Positions 18,464 to 27,146 of a stretch of DNA of 64,000 nt are shown here, piece by piece. This stretch comes from Nocardia grenadensis NBRC 108939 (GTDB lineage Bacteria; Actinomycetota; Actinomycetes; Mycobacteriales; Mycobacteriaceae). Location of the stretch: positions 62,001 to 126,000 of the forward strand of contig NZ_BDCJ01000028.1 of NCBI RefSeq assembly GCF_001613445.1, read 5' to 3'. Made by a program: the position numbers and the translations under genes. Positions within the stretch are counted from its first letter, which is position 1. Each line of letters begins with the position of its first letter. The notes below the pieces were generated by a model that was given only the letters and a program-made list of their open reading frames with translations, did no database searches and was not told where the DNA came from.

Positions 18464-19219
18464 TCAGACCGAGGTGTCCGCGGCGTCCACCCGCAACAGA
18501 CTGCCGGCGTCGTCGATCGCGACCGGGACGCCGAGACTACGCAGGATGCTGTATGCGCCGGCGGTAGCCGCCGAGACCACGGGCAGACCGAACTCGTCCT
18601 CGGCGGGCTGAACCAGGTTCAATGACGGCATCTGCACACAGCAACTGATCACCAGGGCGTCCAGGCCGGTGAGGTCCAGCGAGCGCGCGGCCTCCATGAC
18701 GCGTTCACCGGAGATGCAGCCGACTTCGCTGTTGTCGGCAACCCCGAGCGCGCGCCAGTCGGCGACCTCGAAGCCTTCCGCCTCGAGGTACTCCACGACC
18801 TGTTTCGCCAACGGCTCCATATAGGGCATCACCAGTGCGATACGCTCGGCATCCAGCGCGCGCAGAGCTTCGACCAGTGCTCCCGCACTGGAGCGGATAC
18901 GTGCCTCGGAGCCGCCGGTTGCCAACTGCTCCGCGACCGCGGATTCGACCCGCTGATGCTCACCCGGCCCGCCGACCATGAGCGCCACCAGACAGGCGTA
19001 GAGGATCACCTCGGGCGCGGCGTCGGCGATCTCCATCACACATCGCTCACGCTGGGCATTCATCGCCGCGAGCCCCTCAGGGGAGACGGTGTGCATGCGC
19101 ATTCGAGTGGAGTGGAACGAGAAGTCCGCGCTCATGTGTCCGCGCAGGATGGCCGGCATCTCGGTCTCGACCGTCACATTGCTGCTCGGTACGACGAGCC
19201 CGATTCGGTGAGTTGTCAT
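18464..19219 (-). CDS. maiA: Maleate cis-trans isomerase
   Basis: A 251-residue Asp/Glu-racemase-superfamily enzyme. All residues known from the Nocardia farcinica maleate isomerase fall at the same numbers: Asn14 (PSSN), Cys76 (ILYACLVA), Tyr133 (MPYMEP), Asn163 (ADNS) and Cys194 (SCCVQMPS). The enzyme turns maleate to fumarate, feeding the TCA cycle, so the pathway here likely ends in maleate. AAAGGGAAG precedes the start. It is the first gene of the leftward operon, driven by the promoter at 19265-19293. Confidence 0.93.
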   Translation of the reverse strand: MTTHRIGLVVPSSNVTVETEMPAILRGHMSADFSFHSTRMRMHTVSPEGLAAMNAQRERCVMEIADAAPEVILYACLVALMVGGPGEHQRVESAVAEQLATGGSEARIRSSAGALVEALRALDAERIALVMPYMEPLAKQVVEYLEAEGFEVADWRALGVADNSEVGCISGERVMEAARSLDLTGLDALVISCCVQMPSLNLVQPAEDEFGLPVVSAATAGAYSILRSLGVPVAIDDAGSLLRVDAADTSV

Positions 19220-19255
19220 GAGGCTTCCCTTTCGGAGCTAATCAATTACTTTGCG

Positions 19256-19275
19256 CTTGCGCCGATTATTCGACG
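19256..19275 (+). promoter_or_regulatory. Candidate operator, copy 1, in the island's divergent promoter region
   Basis: A 20-bp sequence, CTTGCGCCGATTATTCGACG, recurs with one mismatch in inverted orientation at 19349-19368. It contains the -10 hexamer of the leftward promoter. It is a likely binding site for the TetR regulator encoded at 27147-27887. Confidence 0.75.
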
Positions 19276-19293
19276 CAATCGTCGATCAGTCAA
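19265..19293 (-). promoter_or_regulatory. Leftward promoter of the maiA operon
   Basis: On the minus strand TTGACT (19288-19293) and AATAAT (19265-19270) are spaced by 17 bases. The -10 is inside operator copy 1. The transcript would carry a leader of about 40 bases before maiA. Confidence 0.75.
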
Positions 19294-19329
19294 GGTGTAG
19301 CGGAGGTTTTCACAGCTCCCGGCATGCAC

Positions 19330-19359
19330 TTGACTTCTTCTGCGCATCCGTCGAATAAT
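19330..19359 (+). promoter_or_regulatory. Rightward promoter of the hyuA-like operon
   Basis: TTGACT (19330-19335) and AATAAT (19354-19359) are spaced by 18 bases, with the same hexamers as the leftward promoter. The -10 is inside operator copy 2. Confidence 0.75.
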
Positions 19360-19368
19360 CGTCGCAAG
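19349..19368 (-). promoter_or_regulatory. Candidate operator, copy 2 (inverted)
   Basis: The minus-strand sequence is CTTGCGACGATTATTCGACG, 19 of 20 identical to copy 1. The two copies face each other 73 bp apart and each covers the -10 of one promoter. Confidence 0.75.
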
Positions 19369-19424
19369 GGTCAACTTGTGAGCCCGGTCACCAAGATCGC
19401 GAGCCCGAAGGAAAGTAGAAATCC

Positions 19425-21545
19425 ATGGCATACGTAATCGGAGTGGACGTCGGCGGCACGTTCACCGACGCCGTCCTCGACGACGGCGAAGGCATGGTCG
19501 TCGCCGGTAAGGCACCGTCGACACCACCTGACTACTCGGGTGGCGTCATGGACGTACTCGAGGTGCTGGCGGAACAACTCGGCGCGTCCGTCGAGGAGAT
19601 GCTCGCGAATACCCACCACATCGCGCACGGCACCACATCGTCACTCAATGCCCTGGTCATGAACCGAGTCCCCGACATCGGCTTCTTCACCACAAAGGGG
19701 CACCGCGATTCGATCTACATCATGAACGTCGAGGGTCGGTACCTCGGCCGTGCGCCCGAGGAGCTGCAGAACCCGATCGGCCAGAGCAAATCGCACGGCC
19801 TCGTACACAAGCGCCATGCCCTCGAGGTCACCGAGCGTGTCGACCGTGACGGCCGGGTGGTGGTTCGGCTCGACGAAGACGAGGTGCGCGACGCGGTGCG
19901 CACCCTTGTGGCGGACGGGATTTCCGCGATCGCGGTGTCACTGCTGTGGTCCTTCCGCAACCCGGCCCACGAACAGCGGATCCGCGAAATCGCCCATGAG
20001 ATCGACCCGGCCCTGTTCGTGGCGATCTCGAGCGAGGTGTCACCGCGCATCCGCGAGTTCGCCCGCAACGCCACCACCATCATGAGCACCCAGATCGGCC
20101 CCGGTCTGCGCGACTACCTCGGCGAGCTGGAAAGCAAGCTCCGCGCGAAGAGGCTCGCCGGGCCGCTGCTGGTCATGCAGAGCAACGGCGGCGCCGTTGC
20201 CGCCACCGAAGCCCCCGGCAACGCGATCTCGACCGTGGGATCTGTGCTCACCGGCGGCGTCGTGGGAGCAGTGTCCCTCGGCCGGCAGCTGGGCCACCGC
20301 AACATCATCGCCACCGATGCCGGCGGCACCACCTTCCTCGCCGGCCTCATCGTCGAGAACGAGCCGGTTCGCTCGTCCACCACGATCATCAACCACCACC
20401 CGATCAACGTGCCCACCCTCGAAGTGCACGCGATCGGGTCGGGTGGCGGCGCGATCGCCTGGCTCGACGCCGGCGGCAACCTGCAGATCGGCCCGCACAG
20501 CGCCCAGGCCGTGCCCGGTCCCGCCTGTTACGGCAACGGCGGCACCGAACCCACCAACACCGACGCCAACCTGGTATTGGGCATCATTCCCGAGCGCGGT
20601 CTGCTGGGTGGGCGTCGCGCACTGGATATGAGCCTGGCCCGGGAGGCTATCCGCACCCGCATCGCCGAGCCGCTCGGGCTCGGCATCGAGGAGGCGGCCG
20701 CCGCCATCTACGAGGTGCAGAACGCACAAACCGGCGACCTCCTGCGCAAGACCGTCGTCGAAGCCGGTCACGACCCGCGCGACTTCATCGTCTACGCCTT
20801 CGGGGGATCCGGCCCCGCCCACTGCGGGCTGTATGCGCAGGAGATCGGCGCCACGAACGTCGTCGTGCCGCTCGGCCGGGTGGCTTCGGCATTCTCTGCG
20901 TTCGGCCTCGCTTCCTCGGATATCGTGCTCGCCAAGGAAATGTCCGATCCCGCGGCTCTGCCGCTCGACCCGCAGCGCGTGCAGCGCAACTTCGAGCAGC
21001 TCGAAGGGCAGGTGCGCGAGCTGCTCGCCCGGCAGGGCCTGAACTTCTCCTCGATCGAGATCGAGCGCGAGATCGATATGCGCTACACGATGCAGCTGGC
21101 CGAAGTGGCCACCCCGATCCCGGGCGGCGACCTGACAGCGAAGCACCTCGCCGCGGCCGCCGATCGTTTCGAGGCCAAGTACGCCGACCTGTACGGCAAG
21201 GACAGCGGCTTCCGTGAAGCCGGTATCCAGGCCATCACCTACCGCGTGCGCGGCACCGGCGTCCTGCCCTTCTCGCCGACCCTGCCGCCGATGGAGCAAG
21301 CGGACTCCGCCGATGCCTCGGCGGCGCTCACCGGTACCCGCAAAGTATGCCTGGGCGCCGCCCGCGGCTACGACGACACCGCCATCTACGACTACGCCGC
21401 GCTGCGCGCCGGCCATACGTTACGCGGCCCCGCGGTGATCGAGGTGCCCACCACGACCGTGGTCGTCCCCCACGACACCACCGGAACCATCGACAAGCTC
21501 GGCAACCTGCACATCGTCGTCGACGCACCCGCCACCCAGGCCTGA
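19425..21545 (+). CDS. HyuA-like subunit (hydantoinase/oxoprolinase/acetone carboxylase superfamily)
   Basis: A 706-residue ATP-binding subunit. The N-terminus VIGVDVGGTFTDAVLDDGEG and the later ATDAGGTTFLAGLIV are the ASKHA phosphate-binding loops. Other family segments are HGTTSSLNALV, AVPGPACYGNGG and VVPLGRVASAFSAFGLASSD. The family uses ATP to open lactam/imide rings or to carboxylate ketones via a phosphorylated enolate. The start at 19425 follows GAAGGAAAG. It is the first of five rightward genes, with HyuB-like 17 bp downstream. Confidence 0.9.
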   Translation: MAYVIGVDVGGTFTDAVLDDGEGMVVAGKAPSTPPDYSGGVMDVLEVLAEQLGASVEEMLANTHHIAHGTTSSLNALVMNRVPDIGFFTTKGHRDSIYIMNVEGRYLGRAPEELQNPIGQSKSHGLVHKRHALEVTERVDRDGRVVVRLDEDEVRDAVRTLVADGISAIAVSLLWSFRNPAHEQRIREIAHEIDPALFVAISSEVSPRIREFARNATTIMSTQIGPGLRDYLGELESKLRAKRLAGPLLVMQSNGGAVAATEAPGNAISTVGSVLTGGVVGAVSLGRQLGHRNIIATDAGGTTFLAGLIVENEPVRSSTTIINHHPINVPTLEVHAIGSGGGAIAWLDAGGNLQIGPHSAQAVPGPACYGNGGTEPTNTDANLVLGIIPERGLLGGRRALDMSLAREAIRTRIAEPLGLGIEEAAAAIYEVQNAQTGDLLRKTVVEAGHDPRDFIVYAFGGSGPAHCGLYAQEIGATNVVVPLGRVASAFSAFGLASSDIVLAKEMSDPAALPLDPQRVQRNFEQLEGQVRELLARQGLNFSSIEIEREIDMRYTMQLAEVATPIPGGDLTAKHLAAAADRFEAKYADLYGKDSGFREAGIQAITYRVRGTGVLPFSPTLPPMEQADSADASAALTGTRKVCLGAARGYDDTAIYDYAALRAGHTLRGPAVIEVPTTTVVVPHDTTGTIDKLGNLHIVVDAPATQA

Positions 21546-21562
21546 TCCAGAGGAGTACGTCC

Positions 21563-23887
21563 ATGACCGCACCGATTCCCGGCTCGGAGATCTTCTCCAG
21601 TCGACCCGTCGATCCCGAGGCACTCGGCCGCGCCGTCGGCGCCACCATCGAATTGCACACCGTCACCCAGGAACAGATCGACGCCGTCGACCCGCTCACC
21701 TATGAGGTGATCCGCCACCGTCTGTGGTCGGTCACCGACGAGATGGGCGAAGCCCTCAAGCGCATGTCCGGCTCACCGATCGTCACCGACGCCAACGACT
21801 TCGACTTCGCCGTCAGCGACGAGGTCGGGCAGGAAGTCCAGGTGGGCCTCTACAACACCATGCTCGTAGGCGCGGTGGACCTGGCCATCTACTGGACGCT
21901 GCAGCACCGCGCCGACAATCCGGGCATCACCGAGGGCGATATGTTCCTCTGCAACGATCCCTGGGTCGGTGGCGGCCTGCATCAGAGCGACGTCATCGTC
22001 TACCAGCCGATCTTCCACGAGGGCAAGCTGTTCGCGTGGACGAGCGCCATCTGCCACGAGCCCGACCTCGGTGGCTCGGGGCTCGGTTCGTTCGATCCCG
22101 GCGCCAAGGACGTCTTCTCCGAGTCCCTGCCGACGCCCCCGGTCAAGGTGGTGCGTGACCATGTGCTGCAGCGCGATATCGCCGATGCGTGGACCAGGCG
22201 CTCCCGCGTCCCGATGCTCGTGGGACTGGACCTGCGGGCCAAGATCGGTGCGAACACCGTCGGCCGCAACCGGCTGCTCGCCGTGATCGAGCAGTACGGC
22301 GCCGACACGGTCAAGGCCGTGATGAAGCGCATGATGAACGACGCCGAGTCCCGTCTGCGCACGAAACTCGGGAGCCTCCCGGACGGCACCTGGAAGGCGA
22401 CCGGCTACCAGGACCAGGCCTCCGTCGGCGACCGCGGACTCCACAAGATCACCGTCGCCATGACCAAATCCGAGGACCGCCTGATCTTCGACTTCACGGG
22501 CACCGATCCGCAGACCGGCGTCATCAACTGCACCTACGCGGGCATGCGCGGCGGCGTGATGCTGGCCCTTCTGCCCATCTTGGCCGGCGATATCCCGTGG
22601 TCGGCGGGCGGCCTGATGCGCTGCTTCGAACTGGTCTCGGAGGAAGGGACGATCAACAACGCGACCTTCCCCGCCGCCGTCAGCCGCGGCCCGATCGGCC
22701 CCGCCTGGCTCACCGGCAACCTGATCGCCGAATGCCTTGCCCAGATGCTCGACCGGGACATCGAACTCGGTAAGAACGTGCAGGCCTCCTGTTGCGGCAC
22801 CTGGGACACCGCGGTCGTCGCCGGCCTCGACGAGCGCGGCGAACAACCCGTGCCGTTCCTCAACATCATGATGGAGCCGATGGCCGGCGGCTACGGCGCG
22901 CGCCCGGTCGCCGACGGGATGGACACCGGTGGCCTGTTCTGTATCCCGATGGGCCGCATCCCGGACACCGAGATGACCGAGTTTCTCTATCCGCTGCTCA
23001 CCCTGTGGCGACGCGAGGAACCCGATTCGGGCGGCCCCGGCCGTATGCGTGGCGGCGTGAGCGCCTCACTGGCCGTTACCCCCTATGGATCCAGCGTCCC
23101 GATGGGCCTGGTCTTCGCCTCGGCCGGCAAGGCTGTGGCGCAGAACGGTGGTCTGGCCGGCGGCCTGCCCGGCAACACCGGCCTGGAGATCTTGGCGCGG
23201 AATTCCGGCGTACAAGAGTTGCTCGCGGCCGGCAAGCTGCCCGGCGGCTTCGACGACCTGGACGGCACGCGCGAGATCGGCGCCTGCTACGCCGAGAGCT
23301 ACCTCGCACCCGGGGAAGTGCTGTACATGCACTGGCAGGGTGGCGGCGGCTACGGCGACCCGCTGCGCCGTGAGCCCGATGCCGTGGCCCGGGATGTGGT
23401 GAACGGCAAGGTCAGCGCCGACGGTGCCCGCGCCAACTACGGCGTAGTTGTCGACGACGGCGGCGAACTCGACGCCGCCCGCACCGCCGACCTGCGGGCG
23501 AGCATGCTCGGCGAGCGCCGCGAGCGCTCCGAACTACCGGTATCGCAGGAAGCCACGGTCGATCTGAGTCACGCCCGGCGGATCGACGACAACCTGGCCG
23601 AGGTCGCGATCGGTGACGCGCGCGTGATCGCGTGTGCGCACTGCGGCCGAGTGCTGGGCGACATCGCGTCCGGCAAGCTGTCGTTGGCCCGCTACGAAGG
23701 CCCGTCCAGCGCGGCGGGGCCCCAGGTTACATCCGATCCGTCGGAGTACGTCGACACCGATATCGTCTTCCGCCAGCAGTGCTGTCCTGGCTGCTGGTCG
23801 GCGGTGTACTCCGGAATCGTTCCGGCCGACCACCCCGACCATGTGGGGGATCTGACCACCCTCCTGCCCGCGGCTCCCACCCGGTGA
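21563..23887 (+). CDS. HyuB-like subunit with C-terminal Cys-rich domain
   Basis: A 774-residue hydantoinase B/oxoprolinase-type subunit (VTDANDFDFAVSDEVGQEVQ, LCNDPWVGGGLHQSDV, HWQGGGGYGDPLRRE). ATG follows AGAGGAG. Beyond the usual domain there is a tail of about 100 residues with CAHC at about residues 692-695 and CCPGC at about 739-743. This suggests a zinc-ribbon module comparable to the small gamma subunit of acetone carboxylase. That would favour an ATP-dependent carboxylase or acyl/imide-cleaving enzyme over a simple hydantoinase. Partner is the HyuA-like protein. Confidence 0.9.
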   Translation: MTAPIPGSEIFSSRPVDPEALGRAVGATIELHTVTQEQIDAVDPLTYEVIRHRLWSVTDEMGEALKRMSGSPIVTDANDFDFAVSDEVGQEVQVGLYNTMLVGAVDLAIYWTLQHRADNPGITEGDMFLCNDPWVGGGLHQSDVIVYQPIFHEGKLFAWTSAICHEPDLGGSGLGSFDPGAKDVFSESLPTPPVKVVRDHVLQRDIADAWTRRSRVPMLVGLDLRAKIGANTVGRNRLLAVIEQYGADTVKAVMKRMMNDAESRLRTKLGSLPDGTWKATGYQDQASVGDRGLHKITVAMTKSEDRLIFDFTGTDPQTGVINCTYAGMRGGVMLALLPILAGDIPWSAGGLMRCFELVSEEGTINNATFPAAVSRGPIGPAWLTGNLIAECLAQMLDRDIELGKNVQASCCGTWDTAVVAGLDERGEQPVPFLNIMMEPMAGGYGARPVADGMDTGGLFCIPMGRIPDTEMTEFLYPLLTLWRREEPDSGGPGRMRGGVSASLAVTPYGSSVPMGLVFASAGKAVAQNGGLAGGLPGNTGLEILARNSGVQELLAAGKLPGGFDDLDGTREIGACYAESYLAPGEVLYMHWQGGGGYGDPLRREPDAVARDVVNGKVSADGARANYGVVVDDGGELDAARTADLRASMLGERRERSELPVSQEATVDLSHARRIDDNLAEVAIGDARVIACAHCGRVLGDIASGKLSLARYEGPSSAAGPQVTSDPSEYVDTDIVFRQQCCPGCWSAVYSGIVPADHPDHVGDLTTLLPAAPTR

Positions 23888-23920
23888 GCCGGTCACAGAC
23901 ACCCGCAGAGAGGCTATCCC

Positions 23921-25606
23921 GTGACTGCACATGATTGGAACGGACGCCTTGTTCCGTTTCCTGCCGACCGCGCCGCGGCGTACCGGGCGACCGGAGAGTG
24001 GAGCGAGTTGCCCACCACAGCACGGCTGCACGAGTCGGCGCTGCGGCACGCCGATCACATCGCGCTCATCACCGCGTCCGACACCTACACCTACCGCGAG
24101 CTCGACGAACGCACAGACCGCATCGCCGCGGGGCTGATCCGGCTGGGACTGCGCCGACTGGACCCGGTGATCTTCCAGGCCACCAACCGGGCCGCGACGG
24201 TTCTCGCCTGGTATGGCGTTCTCAAAGCCGGCCTGATCCCGGTGGGCACGCTGTCCCAGCACCGCATGCACGAAATAGGTCATATCAGCGAGAAGGTGGG
24301 CGCCGTGGCCCACCTCGTGGAAGCGGGTCTTTCGTTCGATCTGGTGGGCTTCGCCCGCGCGGTCGGCGAGGGCCACCCGTCGCTGCGCCACGTACTCTCC
24401 ATCGAAGCACCCACAGCAGAGCCAGGAGTACATCGGATCGAGGATCTCGGCGCCGGCATCGATCCGACCGAGGCCCGGGCCCTCGTCGAGGCGATCGAGG
24501 CCGAGACCGATCCCGAGGACATCGCGGTGTTCCAGCTGTCGGGCGGGACGACCGGAGTGCCGAAGGTGATCCCACGGATCCACGCCGAATACTGGAACAA
24601 CGGCCTCTTCTACGCCGGTGCCCTCGGCTGGAACGAACAGACCCGCGTGGCGCATCTGATCCCGATCATCCACAACGCCGGTATCTCCTGCGCTCTGCAC
24701 GCCGCCCACGCGGTCGGCGCGACGCTGGTGCTGGCAACACCGGATCCCGTTGCTGCCTTCGACCTCATGGCGCGCAGCGAGATCACGGACGTACTCATCG
24801 GGCACGGGCACTACCAGGCCGTCGGCTCAGCGGAATTCAGTACTGTCCTGCGTACCGTGCGCCGCACGGTACTGTCCGGCGCGAAGGTACCGGCAGAGCT
24901 GTTCGGCAAGCTCGACGACGGTCACTCCCGCTGGGCCGGGCAGATGTTCGGCATGTCGGAAGGCATGTTCATGGTCACGCCGCGAGACGCCCCCGCGGCA
25001 GCGCGGGCGGCCACCGTCGGCCTTCCTATCGCACCGTCGGACGAAATCCGCATCCTGGACCCGCACAGCGAACAAGAAATCCCTGCGGGCGCGGTCGGGG
25101 AACTGTGCTGTCGCGGCCCGTACACGATACCGGGCTACTTCGACGCCCCCGAGCACAACGCGAAAGCGTTCACCTCCGACGGCTTCTACAGAACCGGTGA
25201 TCTGGCGGCGCTGCGCGAGTTCGACGGCCGTCACTACGTGTGCATCGAGGGGCGCATCAAGGACCTCATCAACCGCGGCGGCGAGAAGATCAACGCCGAA
25301 GAGATCGAGCTGCTCCTGGTGCGCCACCCCGGCATCGCCGACGCCGCAGTCGTACCGATGCCCGACGAAAGACTCGGCGAGAAGGCATGCGCCTTCCTTA
25401 TCCCGGAGCCGGGGGCCGAGCTGACGATGGAAGCCGTACAAGAGCATATGACCGTCCTCGGTGTGGCCAAGTTCAAGTGGCCCGAACGTTTGGTCTGGCT
25501 TTCCGCTCTGCCCCGGACCAACGTGGGCAAGATCGACAAGAAGCGCCTCCGCGCCGAGATCGTCGAGCGGCTCGAGGCGGAGTCGCTCGAGGGAGCACCG
25601 TCATGA
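23921..25606 (+). CDS. Aryl-AMP ligase / aromatic acyl-CoA ligase (DhbE/SdgA-like)
   Basis: A 561-residue adenylate-forming enzyme: P-loop QLSGGTTGVPKVIPRIH (about residue 205), FGMSEGMFM, DGFYRTGDLAALREFDGRHY and INRGGEKINAEEIE, with the catalytic C-terminal Lys in NVGKIDKK. It resembles 2,3-dihydroxybenzoate- and salicylate-AMP ligases. No carrier-protein gene is present, so the acyl group probably passes to CoA or to a nearby enzyme. GTG start, 33 bp after the HyuB-like gene. Its stop overlaps the monooxygenase start. Confidence 0.88.
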   Translation: MTAHDWNGRLVPFPADRAAAYRATGEWSELPTTARLHESALRHADHIALITASDTYTYRELDERTDRIAAGLIRLGLRRLDPVIFQATNRAATVLAWYGVLKAGLIPVGTLSQHRMHEIGHISEKVGAVAHLVEAGLSFDLVGFARAVGEGHPSLRHVLSIEAPTAEPGVHRIEDLGAGIDPTEARALVEAIEAETDPEDIAVFQLSGGTTGVPKVIPRIHAEYWNNGLFYAGALGWNEQTRVAHLIPIIHNAGISCALHAAHAVGATLVLATPDPVAAFDLMARSEITDVLIGHGHYQAVGSAEFSTVLRTVRRTVLSGAKVPAELFGKLDDGHSRWAGQMFGMSEGMFMVTPRDAPAAARAATVGLPIAPSDEIRILDPHSEQEIPAGAVGELCCRGPYTIPGYFDAPEHNAKAFTSDGFYRTGDLAALREFDGRHYVCIEGRIKDLINRGGEKINAEEIELLLVRHPGIADAAVVPMPDERLGEKACAFLIPEPGAELTMEAVQEHMTVLGVAKFKWPERLVWLSALPRTNVGKIDKKRLRAEIVERLEAESLEGAPS

Positions 25607-27135
25607 AGTTCGACACGATCGCTGTGCTGGGCGGCGGCCCAGCCGGCTTGTATGCCGCGCGTCTGCTCAAACTGAGCCACCCCGACGCCGAAGTCACCGT
25701 CTACGAACAAGGGGTCCCGGACAAGACCTTCGGATTCGGCGTCGGTCTGGCGTCGCGAACCCAGCGCAACCTACGTCTCGCCGACCAGGATTCGCTCGAT
25801 GCGATCGTGGCCGCCGCGCACCCGCACGAGATGTCGATGCGTGTCGGCACCGCCGAGGTGCGACTTGCCCATGGCGAGTTGCTCGCCATCGGCCGGGCCA
25901 CCCTGCTGTCGGTACTGCAGACCTACGCCCGTGCCGCCGGAGTGACCCTGCGATTCGGTGAACGCCGCTCGATAGCCGACCTCGAGGCGGACCTGATCGT
26001 CGCCGCCGATGGCATCTCCAGCGCGACCCGGGCCGCACTCGCTGCGGAATTCGCCCCGGAGATCGTGGAAGGTGCAGGACTCTACCTTTGGTGTGGTACC
26101 GAATTCGCGCTGTCCAGCGCGGTATTCACACCGGTCACCACTGAGCATGGCACTTTCGTGGCGCACGCCTATCCGTATGCCGGTGATCGCAGCACCTTCC
26201 TGATCGAAACCGACGAACAGACCTGGCAACGAGCAGGCTTCGATGTTTCGACCCGCGAGACGTCGAACGGGGAAACCGATCAGGTCTCACTCGACTACTT
26301 GCAGGAGGCGTTCGCGCAGACGCTGCAGGGAAATCGGCTGATCGGCAATCGGACCAAATGGCTGCGGTTCCGGACTGTTCGCTGCCGGAACTGGTTCACC
26401 GGCAATGTGGTCCTGCTCGGCGATGCTGCGCACACCGCGCACTACTCGATCGGATCGGGAACGAAGCTCGCCATGGAGGATGCGATCGCGCTCGACCGTG
26501 CGCTGATCGCCACCGACGATATGAACGAGGCCCTCACCGCGTACGAAACAGAGCGCCGGCCGGCCGTCGAACACCTCCAGGCCATTGCCGAGCGATCGAT
26601 GGCCTGGTGGGATTCGTTCCCGGAGCGTATGTCGATGCCGGTGGAACAACTGATGGTTGCCTACATGACCCGAGCGGGAAAAGTCACCATCGAGCGGTTT
26701 GCGGAATCCGCACCACATGTTGCCAATCCCGGCCTGGCGGCATTTGCCGGCGTCGATTCCGGCGACGTTCCGCCGCCCTCGGCGGTAGCGGATTGGATAC
26801 TTGCCCAGCCCCTGTCAGCGAACAAGCAGCAGTTCGCCGATCGCTTCGCATCCGAGGCGTTGCGGACCGCCGCCGACACGGTGCGGATCGAAGTCTCGGT
26901 CCGGCCCTGGAGCCATGCAGCCACCAAGTTGATCGTCGACCTGCCACCGGCAACCACATACTGGCTGACCGGCCCCGACAATCGCGAAGCGGTTCTCGAT
27001 CGGCTGGACGTCGCCGAGCGAATTCGCCGGGAAACAGGCGCGGTCCTGGTGGCCGAACTGCCACGCGAGTTCCGCGCCGACGCCGCCGGCGCGATCGCCG
27101 GCGAGCGTGTCGATCTCGTGGCGTTCACCGTATAG
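25603..27135 (+). CDS. FAD-dependent monooxygenase, salicyloyl-/anthraniloyl-CoA hydroxylase type
   Basis: A 510-residue flavoprotein: Rossmann motif VLGGGPAGLYAARLL at residues 8-22, GFGVGLASRTQRNL, and the FAD/ribose motif VVLLGDAAHTAHYSIGSGTK near residue 273. The last pattern matches salicyloyl-CoA 5-hydroxylases and 2-aminobenzoyl-CoA monooxygenases. A C-terminal segment of ~120 residues is less conserved. ATG overlaps the ligase stop (ATGA), so the two are co-translated. Together they probably activate then hydroxylate an aromatic or heteroaromatic acid. Confidence 0.88.
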   Translation: MKFDTIAVLGGGPAGLYAARLLKLSHPDAEVTVYEQGVPDKTFGFGVGLASRTQRNLRLADQDSLDAIVAAAHPHEMSMRVGTAEVRLAHGELLAIGRATLLSVLQTYARAAGVTLRFGERRSIADLEADLIVAADGISSATRAALAAEFAPEIVEGAGLYLWCGTEFALSSAVFTPVTTEHGTFVAHAYPYAGDRSTFLIETDEQTWQRAGFDVSTRETSNGETDQVSLDYLQEAFAQTLQGNRLIGNRTKWLRFRTVRCRNWFTGNVVLLGDAAHTAHYSIGSGTKLAMEDAIALDRALIATDDMNEALTAYETERRPAVEHLQAIAERSMAWWDSFPERMSMPVEQLMVAYMTRAGKVTIERFAESAPHVANPGLAAFAGVDSGDVPPPSAVADWILAQPLSANKQQFADRFASEALRTAADTVRIEVSVRPWSHAATKLIVDLPPATTYWLTGPDNREAVLDRLDVAERIRRETGAVLVAELPREFRADAAGAIAGERVDLVAFTV

Positions 27136-27146
27136 CCTCGATCACT

